Positions 9,562 through 17,330 of a DNA stretch of 50,536 nt are shown here, one piece after another. Made by a program: the position numbers and the translations under genes. Each line of letters starts with the position of its first letter. Within the stretch, counting starts at the first letter, position 1. The notes under the pieces are model-generated. The model was not told the DNA's origin. It did no database searches and saw only the letters and a list, made by a program, of their open reading frames with translations. Location: assembly GCA_018665815.1 (NCBI GenBank), contig JABJBP010000156.1, positions 1 to 50,536 of the forward strand. The letters are read 5' to 3'. This DNA is from Rhodospirillaceae bacterium. Its GTDB lineage: Bacteria > Pseudomonadota > Alphaproteobacteria > Rhodospirillales > Casp-alpha2.

Positions 9562-9571
9562 TGGCTCTCAA

Positions 9572-10921
9572 TTAGACGGCGCGTGAGTGGGTGCCCGCAC
9601 CGGACTGGATATAGGTGTCGAATACCGCCGCGACGGCGCGAACGAACGGGCGCCCTGCCTCTGTGATGAGAATATGCCCATCGTTCAATTCAACGATACC
9701 ATGGGCGGCCATATCTTGAAGGCGAAGGCGTTCCGGCCCAAACCGTTGTCCTGCCCATTTATGTTCCGCGCCAATCGCCGCTAAATCAGCCTGCAGGGAA
9801 CACATCAGCGATTCAATGATCTGCCGGCGCAATCGGTCCTCATCAGTTGTCGCAATGCCGCGTACAGTTGCCAGCCGCCCGGCCGAAATCTCGGCTTCAT
9901 ATCGACCGATCGCTGGATCGTTCTGCGCATAGCCGGCAGGTAGATTGCCAATAGCCGATGCCCCTAATCCGATCAAAGTAGGTGCAAAATCCGTCGTGTA
10001 GCCCTGAAAATTGCGGCGCAGCGTGCCGGCCTTTAGGGACAAACTGAGGTCATCGTCGGCACGGGCGAAATGATCGAGACCTATCTGCTGGTATCCGTGT
10101 TCTTCCAGGCGCTCTGCAATGGCTGCCGCCTGATCCATCCGGGCGTTTGCGTCACCAAGAGCCGCCGTGTCGATCATCCGTTGATGAGATTTCATCCAGG
10201 GCACGTGCGCATAACCGAAGACGGACAGCCTATTGGGCTGCATGCCGACGGCCAGATCGACCGTCCCGCGGACGCTGTGTACGGTTTGCGCGGGCAACCC
10301 GTACATCAAATCGAAGCTGATATTTGTTATGCCGGCATCCCGTAACCAGCCTACACGGGTCTCGGTCTCAGCCAATGGCTGGATGCGATTGATGGCACGT
10401 TGAACGCCGGGGTCAAAATCCTGGATGCCGAGGCTGACGCGATTGACGCCGGACTTTGCCAAAGCCGACACCATTTCTGGATCCAACGTGCGGGGGTCGA
10501 CTTCAATGGCGATCTCGCTGTCGGCTAGGGTATCGAAATGCGTGCCGAGCCGGGCCATCAGGGTAGTGAAGTCCGCGGCTGCCAAGGTTGTCGGCGTGCC
10601 GCCGCCCCAATGAATATGTGATACCCGCCGTCGCGCGCCGAGCGCGGCGGCGACGAGTTCAATTTCACCGACAAGAGATCGGGCGTAACGCTGAATGGGG
10701 TCGTAGCGCGCCGTGATCTTCGTATGGCATCCGCAATACCAGCACATGTGCTGACAGAATGGCACATGCAGATAGAGCGACAATGTCGTGCCTTGATCCA
10801 AGCCGCCAAGCCAATCCGTATATGTCCCGGCGTTTACGCCATCATGAAAATGAGGTGCCGTGGGGTAGCTTGTGTAGCGCGGCACGGCGCCACCGTAATG
10901 TTCAAGAAGATCATTTTTCAT
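9572..10921 (-). CDS. hemN: Oxygen-independent coproporphyrinogen III oxidase (radical SAM)
   Basis: Converts coproporphyrinogen III to protoporphyrinogen IX without O2, supplying haem for anaerobic growth. The N-terminal YTSYPTAPHF and the radical-SAM cluster CQHMCWYCGC (Cys56, Cys60, Cys63, plus Cys65) are diagnostic of HemN proper, as is HWGGGTPT further on. The length of 449 is normal. The gene runs away from nirK and shares with it a 172-bp intergenic region containing two FNR-type boxes. Anaerobic control by FNR/FixK-type proteins is typical for hemN in alphaproteobacteria. Confidence 0.95.
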   Translation of the reverse strand: MKNDLLEHYGGAVPRYTSYPTAPHFHDGVNAGTYTDWLGGLDQGTTLSLYLHVPFCQHMCWYCGCHTKITARYDPIQRYARSLVGEIELVAAALGARRRVSHIHWGGGTPTTLAAADFTTLMARLGTHFDTLADSEIAIEVDPRTLDPEMVSALAKSGVNRVSLGIQDFDPGVQRAINRIQPLAETETRVGWLRDAGITNISFDLMYGLPAQTVHSVRGTVDLAVGMQPNRLSVFGYAHVPWMKSHQRMIDTAALGDANARMDQAAAIAERLEEHGYQQIGLDHFARADDDLSLSLKAGTLRRNFQGYTTDFAPTLIGLGASAIGNLPAGYAQNDPAIGRYEAEISAGRLATVRGIATTDEDRLRRQIIESLMCSLQADLAAIGAEHKWAGQRFGPERLRLQDMAAHGIVELNDGHILITEAGRPFVRAVAAVFDTYIQSGAGTHSRAV

Positions 10922-10955
10922 CGCACCAATTTATGCGCAGCCCTAGGGCGAGGCA

Positions 10956-10969
10956 TTGATCGAGGTCAT
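10956..10969 (-). promoter_or_regulatory. Degenerate FNR-like box, hemN-proximal
   Basis: On the minus strand the site reads ATGACCTCGATCAA, matching the FNR consensus at eight of ten half-site positions. It lies 35 bp upstream of the hemN start codon and 25 bp from the better nirK-side box. It could serve hemN, but it is weaker and this assignment is inferred. Confidence 0.4.
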
Positions 10970-10980
10970 TTTTTGATCGC

Positions 10981-10994
10981 TTGACTAAGATCAA
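10981..10994 (+). promoter_or_regulatory. FNR/DNR-type box between hemN and nirK
   Basis: The site reads TTGACTAAGATCAA, the same half-sites as at ccoN. It is 99 bp upstream of the chosen nirK ATG, so a class II start would fall near 11029. It could also act on hemN in the other direction. FNR/NnrR/DNR control of nirK is well established in relatives. Confidence 0.75.
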
Positions 10995-11093
10995 GTGCAA
11001 GTCTTGCGCCATGCGCTAGATTCAGCATTGCTGGTAAAAGGTTATTCCTTCCCGGGTAACCAAGAGGCAACATTCTCTGTGTTGGAGCTGAAA

Positions 11094-12272
11094 ATGGACA
11101 AGACCCCCGAAGACCGCCAAGGTGTCTCTCGAAGAGCATTTCTCTCAACCACTGCAGCCGTCGGCTCTGGATTGTTGGTCGCGGAACTGGCCACGAATAC
11201 GGCAAATGCGGCTCAAAAAATGAAAGCACCGACGTCGAGTGCTTCGCTAAAAAAGACGAACGAGCAAATCGCCAAGTTGCCGCGCGTCAAACAAGAAATG
11301 GTGGCCCCGCCGTTTTTCCCAAAGCATGATCAGATTGCCAAGGGCGGCCCGAAGGTCGTTGAGGTGCGATTTGTCATCGAAGAGAAAAAGATGGTTCTCG
11401 ATGATGAAGGCGCAGAAGTATGGGCCATGACGTTCAACGGTTCCGTTCCTGGGCCGATGATCGTTGTCCATCAGGACGATTATGTGGAACTGACACTGGT
11501 CAATCCCGAATCGAACGCCATGGAACACAATATTGATTTTCATTCGTCGACGGGTGCTCTTGGCGGCGGCGGCCTAACCCATGTTTCGCCTGGCGAAGAA
11601 ACAATCCTCCGCTTCAAGGCGACGAAGGCTGGCGTGTTCGTCTACCATTGCGCGCCAGGCGGCGCGATGATCCCGTATCATGTCGTGCATGGCATGAACG
11701 GTGCGATCATGGTGCTGCCGCGCGATGGCCTCAAGGACAGAGACGGCAAGCCGATCCGTTATGATCGGGCCTATTACGTCGGCGAACAGGATTATTATCT
11801 GAAGAAGGATGCAGACGGAGAGTGCTTCAAGTACGACACCGCTGGTGAGGATTATGCCGATTCCATGGAGGTCATGGCGACCCTGACGCCGAGCCACATC
11901 GTCTTCAACGGCGCCGTTGGCGCGCTCACTGGGGACAATGCCATGAAGGCGAAGGTCGGCGAAACGGTGTTGATCGTCCATTCACAAGCCAACCGTGATA
12001 CCCGGCCGCATTTGATCGGTGGTCATGGAGACCACGTCTGGTCGTCGGGGTCGTTCGCTGACCCACCCGAAACGGGCTTGGAAACCTGGTTCATTGCCGG
12101 CGGTGCGGCCGGTGCTGTGACCTACACATTCTTGCAGCCGGGCCTTTATGCCTACGTCAATCACAACTTGATCGAAGCCGTGTTGAAAGGCGCGGCGGCG
12201 CACTTCAAGGTCGACGGCGAATGGAATAATGACCTGATGGCGCAGGTTAAGAAGCCGTCACCGATCAAATAA
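11094..12272 (+). CDS. nirK: Copper-containing nitrite reductase
   Basis: Periplasmic trimeric enzyme reducing nitrite to NO. The 392-residue protein starts with a Tat signal (SRRAFLSTT, residues 12-20, cleavage probably after TANA at about 39). Type 1 Cu ligands are His145, Cys186, His196 and Met201; type 2 Cu ligands are His150, His185 and His357. Catalytic Asp148 and His306 (RPHLIGG) are present, so the active site looks intact. I chose ATG 11094 because GGAG lies 6 nt upstream and the twin-arginine signal then begins properly; an in-frame GTG at 10995 would overlap the FNR box. It is followed by a dihaem cytochrome c, a likely electron donor, and nirV. Confidence 0.97.
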   Translation: MDKTPEDRQGVSRRAFLSTTAAVGSGLLVAELATNTANAAQKMKAPTSSASLKKTNEQIAKLPRVKQEMVAPPFFPKHDQIAKGGPKVVEVRFVIEEKKMVLDDEGAEVWAMTFNGSVPGPMIVVHQDDYVELTLVNPESNAMEHNIDFHSSTGALGGGGLTHVSPGEETILRFKATKAGVFVYHCAPGGAMIPYHVVHGMNGAIMVLPRDGLKDRDGKPIRYDRAYYVGEQDYYLKKDADGECFKYDTAGEDYADSMEVMATLTPSHIVFNGAVGALTGDNAMKAKVGETVLIVHSQANRDTRPHLIGGHGDHVWSSGSFADPPETGLETWFIAGGAAGAVTYTFLQPGLYAYVNHNLIEAVLKGAAAHFKVDGEWNNDLMAQVKKPSPIK

Positions 12273-12348
12273 GGTCAGACGGAACCATAGAGCCTCAAGT
12301 GCTGTTGATCCCGACCCGAAATGGGCCCCACAAGATCAGGAGATTGTC

Positions 12349-13065
12349 GTGAAGTTTTCAAAATTGCTCACTGTTTATGCAGCTGCCACGGCTTTTATGA
12401 TGGCGACCGATGCCATGGCGGTAGGGGACGTCGCCAAAGGTAAGAAATTGGCGAAAAAGTGTAAGGCCTGTCACACCTTGAAAAAGGGTGGAAAGAACCG
12501 GCTGGGCCCCAATCTTTTCGGCGTCCTTGGCAAGCCCGCTGGCGCGGTCAAAGGGTATAAATATTCGAAGGCGCTGAAAGCATCCGGAATTACCTGGGAC
12601 GAAGCCACGTTCACGGATTTCGTCGCTAAGCCGAAGAAAGTCGTCAAAGGTACAAAAATGAGTTTCCGGGGCATTAAAAAGGCGCCGCAGCGCGCTGATC
12701 TGTTGGCTTATTTCAAAACTTTGAAAAGTACCGCCGCCGCTGCGTCGTCGAGCATCGGTAATGTGGCTAATGGAAAGAAAGTCGCCGCCAAGCATTGCAT
12801 CGTTTGCCATACCTTCGAGAAAGGCGGAAGGGTGGTGTACGGACCCAACTTGTTCGACATGTATGGCAAACCTGCGGGCGCTATTAAGGGATACGCTTAT
12901 TCGGATGCATTGGCGAAATCAGGCTTGGTATGGAATGACAAAAACCTAATCGGCTTTTTGGCCGACCCGGAACAGTTCCTGAAAGGCACCAAGGCAAGGT
13001 TCCCCGGTATCAAGACTGCGAAACAGAAGGCCGATATTTTGGCCTATATGAAAACCTTGAAATAG
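12349..13065 (+). CDS. Periplasmic tandem dihaem class I cytochrome c
   Basis: A 238-residue protein with a Sec signal peptide (cleavage near DAMA, residue 24) and two cytochrome c2/c550-like domains joined by an Ala/Ser linker at about 127-136. Domain 1 has CKACH (38-42) and the axial Met104 in GTKMSFRG. Domain 2 has CIVCH (150-154), but the matching position is Ala216 in GTKARFPG, so the sixth haem ligand is missing or replaced. The domains are clearly duplicates (shared KPAGA-KGY-YS-AL pattern). A GTG start follows AGGAG by 6 nt. Placed 76 nt after nirK and before nirV, it probably carries electrons to NirK or the NO reductase. The partner is inferred. Confidence 0.9.
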   Translation: MKFSKLLTVYAAATAFMMATDAMAVGDVAKGKKLAKKCKACHTLKKGGKNRLGPNLFGVLGKPAGAVKGYKYSKALKASGITWDEATFTDFVAKPKKVVKGTKMSFRGIKKAPQRADLLAYFKTLKSTAAAASSSIGNVANGKKVAAKHCIVCHTFEKGGRVVYGPNLFDMYGKPAGAIKGYAYSDALAKSGLVWNDKNLIGFLADPEQFLKGTKARFPGIKTAKQKADILAYMKTLK

Positions 13066-13088
13066 TGCGCGAGGTTTGAGGGCGTGAT

Positions 13089-13916
13089 ATGCGCACCGGT
13101 TCAAAATTCGGATTAGCCGCCGGATTAGTCGCGATCTTCATGGTCGCGGTTTGGGCCGCGAAGGAAAATTCTGCGCCAAAGCGAAACTTGGTTGGTCTGG
13201 AAATGGCCAAGGTTGATCCGGGTGACTACAACCTGACGATCTTGGTTCCCAATTCCCTTGGTAGGAAGTACTACTCCAAACCGGCGCGCATCCGCCGTGC
13301 GTTTCACATAAGCCGATACGAGATCACTATTAATCAATGGAATGCATGTTTCGCTGATGGAGGATGCCCCCGCAAAGCCAAGCAACGGCGCTACCAGCGC
13401 GGCAATCATCCGGTGACGCGAATTTCATGGTTTGAGGCTTTTACGTTCACCCGATGGCTTTCAAAATTCACCGGTGAGAAATACCGGCTGCCGACGGAGG
13501 AGGAGTGGGCCTACGTGGCTTTTGCAGGCGGCGATGTGACCAGAGAGATCATCGATGATCTCATTGAAAAACGACAGATGGTCCGTACCGCGACTTTCAG
13601 TAACTTCCGGCCGACCCAAGAAATCGGCAGCCATGGCGTGAATGCCTGGTCGATTGCCGACGTGACGGGGCCGGTTTGGGAATGGACGCTGACGTGTTGG
13701 TTTTCGTCGGACGAAGAAAATCGCCGGCCATGGACAATCAATCAATTGAATGATCCAAATCTTTGTCCCAATCGGGTCGTCCAAGGTGACGAGCGGGCCC
13801 ATGTCCCGTATTTTGTCGATAAGGTCTACACGGGCGGTTGCGGCACCGGTAGCCCGGTTGATCACATCGGATTCCGCATCGTCAAAGACGCCAGTGGATA
13901 TATCGGGTCTTCGTGA
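13089..13916 (+). CDS. nirV: NirV-like formylglycine-generating-enzyme (SUMF1) domain protein
   Basis: A 275-residue protein with an N-terminal transmembrane or signal segment (about 7-24) and an FGE-sulfatase/SUMF1 domain. Family features are YEITINQWNACF, HPVTRISWFEAFTFTRWLS, YRLPTEEEWAYVAF, GPVWEWTLTCW and a C-terminal GGCGTGSPVDHIGFRI. NirV accompanies nirK in several alphaproteobacteria; its role is unproven, although related SUMF1-like proteins have maturation roles. The catalytic Cys pattern of true formylglycine enzymes cannot be confirmed by eye. It follows the cytochrome by 23 nt and its last 55 nt overlap the 3' end of the converging regulator gene. Confidence 0.85.
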   Translation: MRTGSKFGLAAGLVAIFMVAVWAAKENSAPKRNLVGLEMAKVDPGDYNLTILVPNSLGRKYYSKPARIRRAFHISRYEITINQWNACFADGGCPRKAKQRRYQRGNHPVTRISWFEAFTFTRWLSKFTGEKYRLPTEEEWAYVAFAGGDVTREIIDDLIEKRQMVRTATFSNFRPTQEIGSHGVNAWSIADVTGPVWEWTLTCWFSSDEENRRPWTINQLNDPNLCPNRVVQGDERAHVPYFVDKVYTGGCGTGSPVDHIGFRIVKDASGYIGSS

Positions 13917-14632
13917 TCTTCGCTGTCGAATCCCCTACAAATGGCTTTTAGAGTTTGTGGATCGCGAACACAAATCTTGCGGCCTTCACAGACTAGGCCA
14001 TAGTTTCGCAACTTTTTCATCGCCCGTGAAAAACTGGCCGGCTCCATGCCAAGATAGTTGGCGAGCAATTGTTTCTCGAACGGAAGTCTCACTTCATAGG
14101 CGTCGCCGTTTCCCGGCGCAAATCGCATAAGGTAATCGGCAAGCCGCTGCGGTGCCGGCATCAATTGGATTCGTTCGAAATGATCGGACACGGTTTGCAG
14201 GCGCCGGCTCAAAGTATGGGCTACCGCCCCGGCGAATGCCGGATATCGCTCGACGGTGTTCAAAAAAACCTGCGCCGGGATCTCCAATAGGCGGCAGGCG
14301 CCGACTGCTTCGGCGGTTTCCGTGAATGCCCCGGTGGTAAGAACCGAGCGCAATCCGAAAACCTCGCCAGGCTCGATCATCAACAACACGGCATGTTTTT
14401 CATTGTTGCCGCGATAAATTTGAACTTGGCCGCTGAGGAGCGAAAATATGCAAGTCGCCGGTTCGCCCGCTTGGCATATGACGGCCCGACCATCGAATTC
14501 CACGACCTGGGATCCCTTCTGTAATGCCATCCTAAGATCAGGCGACAGTCCGGCAAACAACTCCAGGCGATCTATATCCGGGCGAGCGTCCAATGCGTCT
14601 CTCCGCAGTTTCAACGGCATTGAATTTGGCAT
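13862..14632 (-). CDS. Crp/Fnr family transcriptional regulator (DNR/FixK-like)
   Basis: A 256-residue regulator with an N-terminal cyclic-nucleotide-binding-type beta-barrel (about 20-135), a dimerisation helix (about 138-160) and a winged HTH. The recognition helix reads LGMEPASFSRAMKKL (about 205-219). The N-terminus lacks the four-cysteine pattern of FNR, so it is unlikely to hold an oxygen-labile Fe-S cluster; DNR-like NO sensing or FixK-like function is more probable. Where FNR has the DNA-contacting Glu, this protein has Ala (PASFSR rather than PETFSR). It faces the nor operon across a 191-bp region carrying three FNR-like boxes and converges on nirV with a 55-bp overlap. Target genes are inferred. 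Confidence 0.88.
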   Translation of the reverse strand: MPNSMPLKLRRDALDARPDIDRLELFAGLSPDLRMALQKGSQVVEFDGRAVICQAGEPATCIFSLLSGQVQIYRGNNEKHAVLLMIEPGEVFGLRSVLTTGAFTETAEAVGACRLLEIPAQVFLNTVERYPAFAGAVAHTLSRRLQTVSDHFERIQLMPAPQRLADYLMRFAPGNGDAYEVRLPFEKQLLANYLGMEPASFSRAMKKLRNYGLVCEGRKICVRDPQTLKAICRGFDSEDHEDPIYPLASLTMRNPM

Positions 14633-14650
14633 GCGGTAAAGATGCGCGCA

Positions 14651-14664
14651 TTAACCTATATCAA
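14651..14664 (-). promoter_or_regulatory. FNR-like box next to the regulator start
   Basis: Plus-strand reading is TTAACCTATATCAA, eight of ten consensus half-site bases. It lies 18 bp upstream of the regulator ATG. So close to the start, it would more likely repress or autoregulate that gene than activate it. Confidence 0.45.
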
Positions 14665-14688
14665 TTCAATGATTTGGCGTGGTTTGCG

Positions 14689-14702
14689 TTGATCGGCATC
14701 GA
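14689..14702 (+). promoter_or_regulatory. FNR-like box in regulator/nor intergenic region
   Basis: The site reads TTGATCGGCATCGA, nine of ten half-site bases matching TTGAT-N4-ATCAA. It lies in the middle of the divergent region between the Crp/Fnr regulator and the putative NO reductase operon. Confidence 0.5.
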
Positions 14703-14738
14703 CCAGATTGTAATTCCCCATACCTGCGCCCGCTGCAC

Positions 14739-14752
14739 TTAACCAACGTCAA
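14739..14752 (+). promoter_or_regulatory. FNR-like box upstream of the putative NO reductase operon
   Basis: The site reads TTAACCAACGTCAA, seven of ten half-site bases matching. Its centre is 78 bp before the first nor-operon ATG, so a class II start would fall near 14787. It is the weakest match of the three sites but the best placed. Confidence 0.4.
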
Positions 14753-14823
14753 GTCGAACTAGCGCCAGCCGTGATTAATTATCGCAGGACGGGGCGAAGG
14801 TTAACGCGAGAAGGAGTTTGATC

Positions 14824-15024
14824 ATGACGGAACATCTCAATAGCGGTGACGGCAAAAGCGGCGATTCCAACGGCGGACCCGAAAACGGTGAGCAGCGTAT
14901 TCACGCGATGCAGAGCCTGCTCGATAACCCATTTTTGCTGCTGTTCATCGGCGTTGCCGTGCCGACGGTCCTCTACACCGTCTGGGGTGTCATGGAAGTC
15001 GTCCAAGTCCCCATCGGCCAATAG
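14824..15024 (+). CDS. Small single-span membrane protein of the NO reductase operon
   Basis: A 66-residue protein with a hydrophilic Gly/Ser/Asn-rich first half (about 1-30) and one transmembrane helix (about 35-57) ending VVQVPIGQ. I do not recognise a family. AAGGAG lies 7 nt before the ATG, and the gene is 15 nt before the CuA subunit, so translation is likely. Its size and place suggest a small accessory subunit of the haem-copper complex, by analogy with subunit IV or CcoQ-like peptides; this is inference from context only. Confidence 0.7.
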   Translation: MTEHLNSGDGKSGDSNGGPENGEQRIHAMQSLLDNPFLLLFIGVAVPTVLYTVWGVMEVVQVPIGQ

Positions 15025-15039
15025 AAGCGGAGAAATACG

Positions 15040-15582
15040 ATGGCATTAACACCTCCTGAAAACCCACATTGGTGGCGCGAACCTCTGCACCGGATGGAAA
15101 TCGGTTGGATCACCATCGCCTTCTTGTGGGGGTTGTTCATGTTCGGTGTGATGGTCTATTGGCACATCAACGGTGAACAGAATCTTTCCAACGAAGCATA
15201 CCGGGTCAATCCCGATGTATACGGGGAAAAAGTCGAGGCCTTCGCGGAGAAATACACAGTCCGCACGGAAGGTAAGACCGAAATCCCCGTGGTTAAACCG
15301 CCTCCCGGCAGCGATATTTATATGCTTGGCCGCCTGTGGGAGTGGTGGCCTATTTTGGAACTGCAGAAAGATCAGACCTACCGTCTGCATCTTTCTTCAA
15401 TGGATTGGCAGCATGGGTTCTCGCTGCAGCCAACCAATATCAATCTTCAGGTTCATCCCAAGTACGAAATGGTGGTGACGTTGAAGCCGACAAAATCCGG
15501 CGAGTTTGGCGTTGTCTGCAATGAGTTCTGTGGCATTGGCCATCACACCATGCTCGGCAAAATCTATGTGGTGGACAAGTGA
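15040..15582 (+). CDS. norS: CuA-containing subunit II of haem-copper NO reductase/oxidase (NorS-like)
   Basis: A 180-residue subunit II with a single N-terminal transmembrane helix (about 21-42) and a periplasmic cupredoxin domain. All CuA ligands are visible: a His in MDWQHGFSL, then C-N-E-F-C-G-I-G-H-H-T-M supplying both Cys, the Glu carbonyl, His and Met. One helix instead of two resembles B-family and NorS proteins. It accepts electrons from a cytochrome c and feeds subunit I, whose gene starts 10 nt after its stop. The symbol reflects likeness to the norSY-senC clusters of nitrifiers; CoxB is the alternative name if the complex reduces O2. Confidence 0.85.
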   Translation: MALTPPENPHWWREPLHRMEIGWITIAFLWGLFMFGVMVYWHINGEQNLSNEAYRVNPDVYGEKVEAFAEKYTVRTEGKTEIPVVKPPPGSDIYMLGRLWEWWPILELQKDQTYRLHLSSMDWQHGFSLQPTNINLQVHPKYEMVVTLKPTKSGEFGVVCNEFCGIGHHTMLGKIYVVDK

Positions 15583-15592
15583 GGGGATGACC

Positions 15593-17290
15593 ATGATTGC
15601 GAAAGAAAAATTCCGAGTTTGTCCGGACACCGGCTTCAAGGTCTTCGATACAACGGAGAAGTTGATCAAGATTAACGCGGTTGTTGCGGTTGTCTTCCTG
15701 GCCGTCGGTGGCCTATTTGGCCTGTTAGTGGCGTTGACCCGTTGGCCCGCCGTTCATCTTCTGCCGGCCGATCTTTTTTATCTGGTGTTGACCGCGCACG
15801 GTGCGGATGTGCTGTTGTTTTGGATCGTCTTCTTTGAGGTGGCAGTACTGTATTTTGCCGGCTCCGTTCTTTTGAACGTCCGCTTAGCGGCACCTCGATG
15901 GGCCTGGGCGGCATTCATTTTGATGCTGGTCGGTGCGGTGATGGCAAATGTCGCCGTCCTGCAGGGTGAATCGAGTGTCATGTTCACGTCTTACGTGCCG
16001 ATGCGGGTTGCCCCTCATTTTTACTTAGGGCTCATTCTCTTTGCGGTCGGCGCGCTGGTTGCGATGTTTGTATTCTTCGGCACGCTGGTGATCGCCAAAG
16101 AGGAAAAAACCTACGAAGGGTCCGTACCATTAGTCACCTTCGGTGCCATCGTTGCGGCAATTATCGCGGTTTATACGATTGCCTCGGGCGCCATCATCTT
16201 GATCCCAACACTGTTGTGGTCGTTGGATTTGGTCGCCGATATTGATTCAGTCATGTACAAGCTCGTCTGGTGGGGCATGGGTCACTCATCCCAGCAGATC
16301 AACATGGCGACCCAGGTTTCGATCTGGTATTGCATCGCCGCCATGGTCTTGGGCGCCAAACCCTTGTCTGAAAAAGTCAGCCGCGGCGCATTTCTGCTCT
16401 ACATTGTGTTCCTGCAGCTGGCGTCGGCGCATCATCTCTTGGTTGAGCCTGGCATCAGTTCCGAATGGAAGGTGTTCAACACATCCTACGCGCTTTATCT
16501 CGCCGTTCTGGGCAGCATGATCCATGGTATGAGCATTCCCGGTGCGGTCGAGTGTGCACAACGCCGACGGGGGTTCAACGAAGGCATGTTTGGTTGGCTC
16601 AGGAAGGCACCGTGGGGCAATCCGGCATTTTCCGGCATGGCTTTGTCGGTGGTTCTGTTTGGTATCCTGGGCGGCATCACGGGTGTAGTTCTCGGTGCAG
16701 AACAGTTGAATATCATCATGCACAATACGCTTTACGTACCGGGCCATTTCCACGGCACGGTCGTGGCCGGGACGACCTTGGCGTTCATGGCCATTACCTA
16801 TCTTGTCGTGCCGTTGATCTTCCGCCGTGAAATCATTTGGCCGAAAGTTGCACAATGGCAGCCCTATCTGTTTGGTTTGGGCGTCACAGGCATCTCGCTG
16901 TTTATGATGGGTGCCGGCACGCTTGGCGTGTCCCGGCGGCACTGGGACATGGCCTTCACTGATGCGCCATTGAACTTCGACGTACCGCCTGCTGCATTTT
17001 TGATGATGGGATTGAACGGGATTTCGGCGGTCATCGCGTCGATTGGCGGGATTATGTTTATTCTCGTAATCGTCGGTACGATCCTGTTTGGCAAAAAGCG
17101 CGGCGAAGATGCGTGCAGAACCAACCCGGTAATTCTGCCGGGCGGCGGCGCCACTGTCATGGCGGCGGGTAGCGAAGGCACGCTGAAACTGCCGGGCACG
17201 ATTGCCTTGGTCAGCGTATTCTTCGCCGCTTTTGTCCTCTACTACTTCGTCAATTGGAAGTACCTGTCGGAAGTTTGGCCGCTTAGCTAG
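15593..17290 (+). CDS. norY: Haem-copper subunit I, putative CuA-type NO reductase (NorY/sNOR- or eNOR-like)
   Basis: A 565-residue, roughly 13-14-helix membrane protein. Haem and CuB ligands are all present: His69 (LTAHGAD) and His387 for the low-spin haem, His385 (GHFHGT) for the high-spin haem, and His231, His280 and His281 (SAHHLL) for CuB. In O2-reducing A/B families the helix-VI motif is HPEVY with the Tyr cross-linked to His; here it is HSSQQ, giving Gln235 at the Tyr position. That loss, with the nirK/nnrS neighbours, the CuA partner and SenC, points to NO reduction. ATG 15593 was chosen because GAGGGG (15581-15586) lies 6 nt upstream. The oxidase alternative cannot be excluded from sequence alone. 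Confidence 0.8.
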   Translation: MIAKEKFRVCPDTGFKVFDTTEKLIKINAVVAVVFLAVGGLFGLLVALTRWPAVHLLPADLFYLVLTAHGADVLLFWIVFFEVAVLYFAGSVLLNVRLAAPRWAWAAFILMLVGAVMANVAVLQGESSVMFTSYVPMRVAPHFYLGLILFAVGALVAMFVFFGTLVIAKEEKTYEGSVPLVTFGAIVAAIIAVYTIASGAIILIPTLLWSLDLVADIDSVMYKLVWWGMGHSSQQINMATQVSIWYCIAAMVLGAKPLSEKVSRGAFLLYIVFLQLASAHHLLVEPGISSEWKVFNTSYALYLAVLGSMIHGMSIPGAVECAQRRRGFNEGMFGWLRKAPWGNPAFSGMALSVVLFGILGGITGVVLGAEQLNIIMHNTLYVPGHFHGTVVAGTTLAFMAITYLVVPLIFRREIIWPKVAQWQPYLFGLGVTGISLFMMGAGTLGVSRRHWDMAFTDAPLNFDVPPAAFLMMGLNGISAVIASIGGIMFILVIVGTILFGKKRGEDACRTNPVILPGGGATVMAAGSEGTLKLPGTIALVSVFFAAFVLYYFVNWKYLSEVWPLS

Positions 17291-17330
17291 TCGGGCCAGG
17301 CAGTGGCTGAAATTTGAGGAGGTTGAACTC

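Noticed and set aside
10995-11093. Longer nirK start at GTG 10995
   Set aside because: It would begin right at the end of the FNR box and place 33 untypical residues before a proper Tat signal; ATG 11094 has GGAG at the right spacing.
15040-17290. Ordinary aa3-type cytochrome c oxidase
   Set aside because: Subunit I lacks the HPEVY tyrosine, subunit II has one helix, no subunit III gene is present and the neighbours are nitrite/NO genes; kept as an alternative only.
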